This document shows, one piece after another, positions 36,992-58,400 of a stretch of DNA of 64,000 nucleotides. The position numbers and the translations under genes were made by a program. Each line of letters starts with the position of its first letter. Position 1 is the stretch's first letter. Location of the stretch: positions 2,178,550 to 2,242,549 of the forward strand of contig CAADRB010000020.1 of the NCBI GenBank assembly GCA_900708905.1, given 5' to 3'. The stretch comes from Hymenolepis diminuta. Taxonomy: Eukaryota > Platyhelminthes > Cestoda > Cyclophyllidea > Hymenolepididae. The notes under the pieces are model-generated. The model had not been told where the DNA came from and did not search any database. It saw only the letters and a program-made list of their open reading frames with translations.

Positions 36992-38845
36992 ATGAATGCT
37001 AATAATGCTATCGATATGAGCTTGGGTGAGTTGTAAGAAGTTTTGCGGATTTCTTTAAAACGTCTGATACGTCATTAAATAACTTTTCCCTTAGATGAGA
37101 TCATCAAGCTCAACAAGAAAGCTAGACAATCTCGGATACCCATTCGAAGAAAGCGTGGAATTGTCGTAAAGAAGGCAACTGCTCTCCGCCCATCTCTTTT
37201 GAAGAATATGAAGTCTCGACAAACTTTGGCAGCTCAGGCCATATTTAAACGCGCAAGACAAACGGCCGCTATTGCTGCGAAAGTTGCTGCCGATGCTGCA
37301 GCCTTGGTTTCACCGTCTTATGTCGCTTGTATGTTCTTTTTTTAGTTTTTGAGTTGTGTGAATCATCTGAATTTCATGGTTTAATGTCTAGATTAAGTTT
37401 TTTACACCTGAATCTTATTTGTGTTGTGTATATGTCCTTTTCGCAGACAGGATCATGGAGAAGCTTGCTTGGGAACATTTCTTACCTTAAAGCTGATTCA
37501 TGACTGGATCTAAATTTATTCGCTCGGTAATGCCTGTTCTCTGAACCTAATCGGGAAGAATTGTGGGATGCAAACCTAACGGACTTTTTGTAACATTCTC
37601 GTAACTGCTTCCTGTGGCAGTAAGATTTGGGGCGGCTTAAAGCGAGAAATAGCATGTGTTCTGGGTTTCAGAATGGTTTAAGACCTGCAAATTATGACTA
37701 AATCTGAATTGCAGTAGGACGTCGGCATTTTATGTTTTCCGACATGGTATTCGGACTGTCTTTTATTACCTGCCATTAAGAGATCAGCCATCATCCTTCT
37801 GCTTGTGTAACAGTCGTCAGATAGTGTCGCCGGCGTCTTATACAGGAAAGAAAGATGCCTGAAGGGTTGCTTGCTGCGCTAACCAGTTCCTCTGCGCCAT
37901 ATTATATTTTGGTAATACGGCATATTGGACGGGACGATGGCGTATATTCATAACCTTTTGAGAACCACGATTGAACTGTTCTGACTCTCCCAGCCATATC
38001 CGCGGCCTGAACTGTTGATCACTGTTTTCTGCTACGGTTTTAAAACTTCAAATCATTGCTGCTCACCTACGAGCGAATACAATTTGATCTTGATGCCTGT
38101 TATTATCACTCATCAGTTCCAAAGTTCACCAATTATCACAGCCCAATATCTTCTCTAGCCAATGCTGGTGCTGCGCAAAAGAAAAATCGGAAATTGATGG
38201 TTCAAAGACGAATTTTGCCTAAAAAACGAGTTTTAATCCGCCAGAGGCAGCAGCAACAGACGCGCCGAAATCAAGATCTCCGAAGCCATTTAAATAATTT
38301 GCCCCACCGACAAAATCAAGTACCCAATCAACGACAGATTCGTCCTGTTAACGCAAGGTCGTTAAACCGTGGAAGTCGGAACAACAATAACAGGAATTTG
38401 CCCCGAAATCAACGTGTCCTCTCTAGCGCTGCTGCTGGAAATAGACAATGGCAAAGTGCTCCGCAGAGAATTATTCGTGAGTTTTTTATCTCAAGCTTAC
38501 CTAAAGATTCCGTTATGAAAATTTATAATTCGTTTTTATTCATTTCTAGGCTCTAATTTGTCAAGGAGAGGTCAGCCAAATAGAGCCAGGTTAAACAGCA
38601 GTAGGATGTCGTCACTACCGCCCTATCAACAGTACATTGAACAAGCTCGAGCTCTTATTCGTGCACAAGAGGAGATGCGTAATGCCTCTTCCCCAAGGAG
38701 CATCAATAGAAACGGTCTCAGCCAAAATAATGCCAGGAATATCTTTGTAGATGTACCGGTGAGGAACAATGAAGCAGGAGGTGATTTCCGTGGCGGAAGT
38801 CGTTTCGTACGTGCTGGACGAGGAGCCGGTCGTTTTAGGCGCTAA
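36992..38845 (+). CDS. FYTTD1: UIF/FYTTD1-like UAP56-interacting mRNA-export factor, 4 exons
   Basis: Exons 36992-37025, 37095-37328, 38159-38476 and 38550-38845 give 293 residues and a TAA stop with consistent phases. Residues 7-18 (IDMSLDEIIKLN) are the UAP56-binding motif of UIF/FYTTD1 and ALYREF, which bind the helicase UAP56/DDX39B to load export factors on mRNA in the nucleus. The rest is highly basic and low in complexity: Arg/Lys-rich, Ala-rich helical (about 60-85), then Gln/Asn/Arg-rich. The C-terminus has GGSRFV followed by an RG-rich end, resembling the GGSRFV end of vertebrate FYTTD1. No RRM is present, which argues against ALYREF. The motif is split by the first intron after its Leu codon. 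The family call rests on two short motifs; generic UBM protein is the fallback. Confidence 0.78.
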
Positions 38846-40792
38846 TTGTTGCATCTCTCTTTGGATTGTTTGACATTTCAAGGATCTGTGTATTGTGTAT
38901 TACCTCATTTACGCAATATTTCTCTGTATAGTGAGATATAACGTTCTTCCCATTCGATTACTTTTTTTCGTTTTTGTCGGTGGATTCGTGTATTTGCTGG
39001 GAGTACTCAAGCCATATGGATGACTTATTAAAATTAATTGTAGAACGAACGTGGGTGTAAGAGTATGTAGGGATAGCCACTAGAGCCGACAGTTAACAAC
39101 AATCGAAAGTTCTGGACGTGGGACACAACAGATGTGCAGGTGGAGGTTTTATTGAGGAAATCACGATGAAAATTAATTCTCACCGTGTTGATCTTATACA
39201 GTTTCAGGGAAAAAGGATAAAGGCAACGTAAACAACTGTGGGGAATAGTGGTCTCCACAGGCAACTCTCGTTGAAAGTCCGCTTAGTTCCGTTAAAATAA
39301 ACAGGAACTTGAGATCACCGCAGGATTAAGCGCCACGGTGGAGACGAAATAAGGTAGGTCTCAGGAAGTAGTAGTAAATTGGATAGAAACGCGTAGTGAT
39401 TCCTCCTTCAAATAAAGGTGATTGTTTAGCGCTTTGTTTGACTTATAATGCATAAGAATAAAGATCAGAACAGGTCTTTTTTGTCACTTTGAAGTTCAAA
39501 ATCAGAGAACTAGTTGACAAAAATAGTGATGTAATCGAAGTGATTTTGATTATTGGGCTTCAAAGGAAGTGATGGTAATTTGCTTAACAGGTCTTTCGAT
39601 AAGCGCTGAAGTTCGGCTTGAATTTATTAAGCAACTGTTTCTTGACCTTGACCATATAACTACAAGCGGCGTCGGAGTCGATCTTAACAATTACTTTAGC
39701 TTTAATAGATTTTGTTATGATAAAAATTTTGAGCTTAACCTTAAGTTCAAATTCGTTGGTGGGGTTTTGACGTTGACCTTAGTAACAGCAGTGACAGCAC
39801 TCTAGTTTAAGTCCTTTAATTCATGGATCATGAAATCAGTTCGCACGCAGTGAACGGACTGGCCAACCTTAGGTGCGACTTCATGATGTTGCTCCTCTAC
39901 TTGCGACAAGTGCTGAAAAGTGGTTTGGAATCCATTAAAAATCGATTTCGTAAGCGTTTTATGACTCGTAAATAGAACACTTCGCGCTATTAATGTATGC
40001 TCAGATTCAAGATAACAGTGAAACTGCGGGTAAATGTTGGATAGAATTCATCCGCAAATCATTACTCATTAAACTGTTTGAGAGCTCCGTTGCAGAAAAA
40101 TTCAGCAGATGCTTGAGTTAAATATTTTTGAAACTTGGAGAGAATTTATTATTAAGTATTGGGAATCACACAGGGAGATCCGGCGTGACCTTAAGGAGAA
40201 CGTCTGTGGTAGATAACATCTCCAAATATTGTCACTTGTCCGATAATGAGATCTTGGATGACAAACTTTTGTAGTTGGGGTCAGTTATAGCCCCATCTGA
40301 AATAGGAAATTTGTGTGCAGGGCGAGTGAAAATTAAAAATAATGGAATAATATAAAAATGAAAATCCAGAATCGCAAAGAAGTTATAATTCTTTACTAAA
40401 TCCAAGGTTAAACTAAGTCAAGTTAGAATTCCGGCTACAAAGTATGATAGCCCAATATTTCCCATTTCGTTGAAGCGGTTACAAAAGTACACGATGGGAA
40501 CTAGCAGCTCGGTGTAGACAGATAATTAAAACCAGATGTTTGACCTCAGATATTTAAATAAGCACGAGCTCTTAAAAGGTCGCTATTAAAGTTGGCTTTC
40601 ATACGGAGCAGTCCCAACCGATCTGAGTGTTTTTATTATAGTTTTATTATCACTTTTATTATGGTTAATGTTCTCGGCTGCAAAATCTAAGGTCATGAAT
40701 TCGATGTCTATCGGTGCACACCCAGTCAGAGCCATGAAAGTCGATTTCTGGTTCTTGTTCTTTGTAGCAATTTAATGTATAAAGAAGGTTTC
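38846..40792. other. Intergenic, no gene seen
   Basis: Contains the presumed FYTTD1-like 3' UTR, then unassigned sequence. A 78-codon frame at 39569-39805 (plus) has no recognisable features. Confidence 0.45.
39027..39032 (+). promoter_or_regulatory. Possible polyadenylation signal of the FYTTD1-like gene
   Basis: ATTAAA lies about 180 bases after the stop codon, the first AATAAA-type hexamer there. It is a common variant but a weak motif in AT-rich DNA. Confidence 0.3.
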
Positions 40793-41136
40793 CGCATACC
40801 CTATGAAAATACTTCGGTCTCTCGCCCACGGAGTCACAGTGATATCTTTATGTCCCCATGACTCAAACCTCTATCCGTCATACCTACACAAGTTTATCGA
40901 TTCTCCTTTTTCTATAACTTCCGCGTCTCATTTGAAAGTACATCTCCACTCATATCCCACGCATGTCTTTGCCCAAGTGACGGCAGACGCACGCCTGTCA
41001 TACATCTGCTCCCGCGCTGCTCTCTCATTGCCTTTGTTCCTTTTCTCTCTCTTACCCGCTTGAATCCTCATTGTGGCTTGATCAATACATTTTGGCCAAA
41101 ATAGTTCTTGATCTTCTGTTCTAGAACTGGTGTTAG
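40793..41136 (+). repeat. Perfect 344-base inverted repeat, right arm
   Basis: Partner of 35711-36054, separated by 4.7 kb that contains the whole FYTTD1-like gene. Its 86-codon open frame starting at 40803 is the same as in the left arm and ends at the repeat's own stop. No short target-site duplication is visible at the outer edges. Confidence 0.97.
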
Positions 41137-42329
41137 TTGTCAGCCGTTATTTGTTACCCTAACTTCAATAATCGGTTAATTTTTTTCCTCTTCCGTTGTT
41201 CTTTTTTAAAAGGACAATAAAGGAAAAGCAAATACTGCGGTTGACAGGAGCTTTTATTATTGGTTTTCTGCTGATATACATTACAATTGCTTTTTAAAAT
41301 TACTACTTGAATCATATCCTTAAGAAAGTTATGAAGTGCATGATTTTTGAATTCTGTGCGTAAAATTGGTTTATCCTTTCGCTAGATGTCATTGCTGAAA
41401 TCGGTCTCCGTTTGGTTCAGTCGATCATAAATTGATGTTATTACTCGTCCAATTCGTCTAGCTTTGAAAGAAAAAAGAAGTGTTTACTAATTGAACAATC
41501 AAAAAGATACGGACATCATCGACAAGAATCATGGAATTTGAATTTTGGAGCCAATATTGTACAGCTCAAATCCAGAAATCAACGGAAAAAGCAATTTTTG
41601 ATACCCCGACTATATTCTCAACATACCCTCTACCCGCTCTTCCTTACCCCCTAGTGAGTATTACCGTTACTCGATTCCAGTTGCTTTCTCATGATGAAAA
41701 ACTGCTCATTCTTCTTCTTGCCGTAAGTAATAATATAATATTGCTAGGAAGTGACTATGCGCATTTAATTTTCATGCAGAGCCGGAGAAGAAGTGATCTG
41801 TGATCACGTTTTGCTTTCACTGATGTCAAGTTTTTTAAGATTTATTGCTTATCGCAAGGTGTAATATTTTTAATAGCAGATCTGTGACCCCTGAATATGG
41901 CATTTTGAATTGGACTTGGGTCGGAACTCGTGAAGAAGCAAAAGAACGTAGTAAAGGACGAAATGAGAGGAGTGGTCAAATAAGGGTAGCATTAATGAAG
42001 TCAGTGTCAAAGAGTATTTTGTTTTGATTTTTACCACCGCGTTATAAGGGATGCAAATCACTATATAACATCCAATTTTCATGATTTAATCCTCGAGTTC
42101 CTGGGTAAGTTCATATCCACGGTATTCGGAACCTACTAACCAGTCGACCTAATTGAATGGCTAGTCATGCCAGTTTGATCCATTTGTATCTTCTTACAGC
42201 CGTGAGAAGGTAGTTGAGAATAACGGACAAATATATGCAGGTTTCTACTAATGGAACGATAACAATAGTTCTCAAACCCGTTTTACAACTTTCATCTTGT
42301 ATTAGGGATGGCATCATTGAGCCACCCTG

Positions 42330-42415
42330 GCGAGAACACGGATTTCGCCAATCTCTTTATTAGCTAAACTTAACCAATGCGGTTGAGCATTCCACCCACA
42401 TCAATGAACATTACT
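42330..42415 (-). repeat. tRNA-like SINE-type repeat, 3' fragment
   Basis: TTAACCAATGCGGTTGAGCA and the following CCACCCACA block match the body of the 23.6-kb copy (TTAACCAGTGAGGTTGTCCG, CGCCCACACC). The tRNA-like head is missing. Confidence 0.45.
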
Positions 42416-42491
42416 ATTCTATATAGAGGAGAGGAACAAAGGAATGACTCAAAATAGTGAAAGAGGACTGAATCCCTAAAGGATTAGTGAC

Positions 42492-42508
42492 GTGTGTGTG
42501 TGTGTGTG
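42492..42508. repeat. (GT)n microsatellite
   Basis: About eight GT units between the FYTTD1-like and synaptotagmin genes. Confidence 0.95.
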
Positions 42509-44370
42509 CTGTCCTAATGCTTTTATGACCTCGCCTAGGTCACAGAAGCACATGATTAAGCACGTCTAAAAAGTAATTTCTTTCATAAACTCCCACGCTC
42601 TTGTGAACAAGTTGTCTCAGGTACTAAGTCTCTACACTTGTTTTGTACTAAACAAAATTAACTCATGAAGGTTCAGTTTGGATTTTTGCCGGAACTTTAT
42701 CGGCAGGTTCTAGATAATCAGATTTTGGAGAGTGGAAAATTTTCTCTTAACGACTGGAAACTCCCTGAAAATAATGATGAAATCAGGATTGTGATCTTCA
42801 CTTAATTAAACTCATAGTTAAGCATTCAGATGATAATAATCACTTCAAATATTGATACTGTCGATTAAATAGAAACGAGATTAATAGAGTGCGAAAAAGG
42901 CGATTAGGTGGACCTATTTACTTTTATTTTATATTAAAAGTTTCGGAATCATAATTCAAAATCACGGGTTTAGGAAGGAAAACATTATCAAACCACATTC
43001 ATTTTCAGCCCAAACCAAAACCAATTCTCATGGTATAGAGAAGTGTTTAAATGAATCGTTTATGTAGTGAATCATCAGTGGTACCAGTTGACGATGTTCT
43101 CTCATGACTCTGTAAGTATAATTAGTTAGAAATTTCCAATTATAGTCTAGAACTGAGGGAAAAATCTGCGGGAGCGAAGACTCTACCATCTACTGTTTAG
43201 TTGATTGTATTCAGTAGGTATTCATTTAACATTTAGATTATTATATTTTAATAGCTTTTACGAATGAGATTTCCAATCACTCTTTCTGTTTTACTTAAAA
43301 TTATTTTCAGTCTTGTAAGCTCAAGAAAAAATATTTTAACAATAAGATAATTTGACTTTGAGCTATCTTGATCTGATTAGCATAGCAGGATGATAAGAGA
43401 TATCAATCACACTTACTTTATATTTCCACATTTTTAATAGAGAATTAAATGAATGCGATCATCAGCCAATCGATAATTTAACCACGTTATTTCATCACGC
43501 ACTACATTAGTTTTGGTGTGTCTGTATATAATTATCGATTTTTGTTACAGTGATTACCAATCAACCTCTCACCACGTGAATTCACGAAGACTTGCTTGAA
43601 AAGATTTTTTATCGAGTCACTTTCTTCACATAAAATTCATTTATTTCATTTACTCTCTTTGAATTTCGTACCACATTCGGCTCCAAATTTCCAGATTATA
43701 GCCTGCCTTCAAAAAATCTTTGAGAGCTTTAATCTAGGGTGGCCTTAAATTTATTTACCACGTTAGATATCTCATAGCTTCCTTAGCTATTTTAATCTAA
43801 TTTAACTAGATGGAAGTCATCTTACTCTTCATCGTAAACAAATTAGGTTGTCAGTTTTGTTGTTGTGGACCAGATTGCATTTTACAAAAGTGAGAACCAA
43901 CGACATTCACATACACCAAGAGAAAGTCGAGGAGTCCATGAAAGATACGAAGGGAAGAAAAGATATAGAAGGCGATTTGATAATTTTAGGGGAGGGTGAG
44001 AATAAAACGTTATTTTGTTTGATAAATTGAAGGACGAATAACTCACGCTGGCTGATAAAGATTAGGTGGGTAGGAGAGAAAGTGGAAAAGGTAGAGAGAA
44101 AACTAGATATAACTCATCATCACCAATTTTTTGACAAGTAATGGATGGGACTAACATTTTCGACGATCAGCTAGACATAATGGATTTGTAGTGAGGAATT
44201 GGTTCGAACAGGGAGATTAGGGCGAGAATGTTGATAACAAGTGACGATAGACACCACAAGGACACATTTGACGCACGCGGTAGTATGCTGTTGTAGTATG
44301 GCGTCACAAATTGCGCTTGTTCAAAGTCATGGATAACATGGAAACACGAATGAGTCATGGGTGGGTGTAA

Positions 44371-54797
<10,427 letters not shown>

Positions 54798-55179
54798 TGG
54801 TTCAGCTTCTAAATTCAAACATACCACCGGAAAATGTTTAGCTCCTCATTGGCTAATCAATCCACGAAATTTAATGCTCAACCGAAATGGTAAAATACAT
54901 TGGAACTGTCAAATTTGTGCTCATAATTATTACTACAGTAACAGGGCGTTAAACGACTCGTTATATCCTATTAAAAACGGACAAATTTCATTAAAATTTA
55001 ATAAAAACCTATCAAAAATGTAATTTTCATTCGATTTGTCAGTTAAAAACACCGATTACTACTAGTATGAGTTTTATCGCAGTTGCATTTGAAATACGAA
55101 ATACTAAGAGAGGAAAAAATTTAAACAAACCTTGTGAATTTTATTTTCAGAAAAATGTTATAATTTCCAAGCAAGAAAA

Positions 55180-55440
55180 CTCGCTGTCAAACAAAAATCC
55201 CGTAGTCTCGTTTAGTTCCTAACACACTGAGAAAAATAGACGAAAGCTGGGAGACGTAAGGGTTTTGCCAACTTTTAACAGATTGGCCAATCATCAGGCG
55301 CCATTTGAGAAGCGTTGCAGAGGCGGAAGCTCCTTCCTCACATTGATTGGCTACACACGGACGTATTGATTGATGCAAATAGCGTACAGCTGACGTTCGT
55401 ACGCAATAGCAATGCGAGAAACTATGCGAACAGCTGGGGT
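55180..55440 (-). promoter_or_regulatory. syt1: Candidate synaptotagmin promoter or 5' UTR region
   Basis: A stretch more GC- and CpG-rich than its surroundings, 400-650 bases upstream of the first coding exon. On the minus strand it has two CCAAT boxes (AGCCAATCAA and GGCCAATCTG) about 60 bases apart and no clear TATA box. The possible splice acceptor at 54809 fits a 5' UTR exon starting here. Promoter function is inferred only from position and motifs. Confidence 0.3.
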
Positions 55441-58400
55441 ATTAATGCTAAAGGTCTATGTTTGAGAGCGTGATTTCAAATTTTATGATGACATCTTGCA
55501 TTAGTTTCAAACAACTTGGTAAAATGTGTTTTTAATTTTAATATGTTCTGCTCTCATTTTACACATTTCATTACTTAACAAAACACCAATCTATAATCAT
55601 CTAAAGTATGTGAAATTTAACTTCGGATTTAGACTTGGTCTATTAATTTGTGATGAGTTGAGTTACGTTGATTTGTTTCGGGTGTAAATAAATAAATATG
55701 TTCGCTGCACAGCTATGCTACATTGAGATCTATAATCTTTTCAATATTATTTAGGACAAACCGATATCCGGTGCTTCCCACAATTAGTAATTGAGAACAT
55801 TTTGCATTTCTGCGGGTAACGGTAATAATAGTAACAGTTACAAATATAATCTTATACCAACCAACAGCTTATTAACTTCGGAGATGGGAGTGAATTCTGC
55901 ATCAGTTCAAGATGTACATTTTCTTCGACGTCAAATGACTTTGAAGTGACCCTTGAGAGTTAGGAATAAGAAATTACGGTAAATATAAAACCGCTCTTTA
56001 AAGAACGCCGTCTAACACAACTTTTACACAATCATCTTCATAGATAAACTACAATCGGACAAAAGTAGCTCAAGCCGCAATAGTCTTTAAGACTAAGAGG
56101 CATCAATTACAACTTCATCGATTTTTAGATCATAAAATTTAAATTTGTTTTCCACGCCCTTCAATAAGTGCCACATTGAAAATTGTAAACTACTATACTT
56201 CGAGATACAAAAATGTATTGAATTATATTTTGCAAATTTTATGAGGTTATTGAACAACCTAAAATGATAAGGAGATACTAATTCATGCTTTTCAAGAGAA
56301 ATACCAAATTCTTCACCCCAAGGCTCCCCGCTAAAGGTTTTATGTATCATATTATATGAAATCCTAAAAATAAACGAAAATTTAAATTAACGATTTCCTT
56401 TTTTCGAGGTTTGGGATAATTTATCACGAGACTAAAATAAATTTATATTCCACTAAAACTCTGATTAGAAATAACATCAAGTGAATGCTTAAGAGTTTAT
56501 TTTTAATCCCGAAATAAATCTGACATTAATATAATGTTATCTCTTTTCGAATAGGCATTACATTCCATGGACCAACTTGTTGCTCCGCAATCACGTAATC
56601 TTATAAAAAATGAATGGACTCAATTTAGCACTGTTGTTATTTATTTTGAAGTAAACGGGTTTCCCTTTACTATTCACTGAAGATAAGGAGAGGAAAAAAG
56701 CCGGATAAAAGATGAAGCTTGATGAAAACAGCAAAGGGAAGTGGACAGAACTTAGATTCCTACTTCCTTTAGATTTTGATCAACCGGTTTGTCTAATTTT
56801 TATTTTGTGGGTCATGTCCTAATGGTTTAAAGTTCCGTTTAAAGAACTTGTCTCCAAGATTTCTGAATGAGTCCATGTCTACATTGTAAATTAATTATAT
56901 TTAAGTCTTAACCTTGCCATTTCGATAAATTTGCCTCTTTTGCTATATAGAAGTGCAGATAAATAGTATTAAACTATTCATGGAAACAAAATTAACACAA
57001 ATAATGATAATTTTATCATGATTAAAGAGGGAAAACGTTAAATATTATTAATTTAGACAATTGAATGATTATTTTTCATAGATTTTCATCTGTTTGGGTT
57101 AATACTTAACATATATTCACCCCTAATCAAGATAAAATGCTGAAAAAGTATATGTATCAGCTCCACATTTTTGGAACAAGTCATGTAACTTTTATAGATA
57201 AAAGAGTTACGAGGCTACCGAAAAGCCATTCTAATTGTGGAAAATGTATACTGGATTCTCAATACCCTCAGCGCGAAATTACTCTGAAATGCCGAGATGA
57301 ATTATGGATTTTGGAATACGAAATACTGTAATTAGTGTACTACACAAACACAAAAATATCAAACGAAACTGGACACATTAGCATCATGACTTTAGTCTCA
57401 ACTTTTACCAATCCCCTTCCCCATACTTTTCATTGGACAAATTTTCTGTTACATGAATTTGTTGTTTTCAGGTAATGACATGTTGTTTTACCTCTTATCT
57501 TTGATTAAAGTAATGATATATATCAAGACGTACGCATATTGATAGAGCGCTGTCATTCATGTTTAGTCTCTTAGTGGCTTATGTTGACTGCAGCTAACTG
57601 GTGACAGTATTTCAGTGTCTTTTTATATGCGCCTTCTCTGTGTTTTGATCTGTGACTTTGCCTAGAGCTTTTTGATGTCTATTGTACGAGAAAATCAGTA
57701 AGTCTCCAACTAACTGACATAGGATCGTATTTGCTGATGCGAAAGTCTTCGTTTTGTGTGCTTACTTATTAATTGTTTCGGATTTGTCAAATTAAAGACA
57801 AACCTATTAGATAGAAACATTGTAACTCACTGACTGGACTATCTAATTCAAATTTTTCATCCAAATGATGGTTGAGATGGGAAGAAAAACTGAAATTTTA
57901 TATAAAATACGGTTAAATCTCCCACTTAAGACAACCTCAATTACATAATAATTGAAAGGACTTCAAGGAATATGTTATGGATTAAGATATTAAAACGCCC
58001 AAGAACCTCTTTTAATACATTAACCGTATTATTAGTTAAAGTTAAGGCGCTCACGTACGTAGAAATGAACAGGGGAAAAGACGAAATTTTCAAATCGAAC
58101 ATCAGAGAAATTGTCACTTTTCAAGTTCGAGGTCATTTTTCTCTCATTCCTCTTCGATAAAGCGTCAATATTCCGTTAAATTCGATAATTAGGACTAAAT
58201 AAAAATGGGCAAATATTTTCAAGAGAATGCTATAGAATCTAAGCATTCAGAATTAATTTGTTCATAATAATGACCACTGAACCCTTTGGAACTATAGGTA
58301 GATGAAATGATAACTATTTTCCGACTATTATTTATATTCACCAATATTTGTGCGTCATTTTTTTCATTTGCTACACATTTTACATCTTCCTGCATGTAGA

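Larger units (their letters stand above)
41137..44370. other. Intergenic and synaptotagmin 3' UTR
   Basis: The part nearest 44370 should be synaptotagmin 3' UTR, read on the minus strand. The first minus-strand AATAAA hexamers are about 620 and 730 bases downstream of the stop (around 43750 and 43640). A microsatellite and a SINE-like fragment are present; no gene is seen. Confidence 0.4.
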
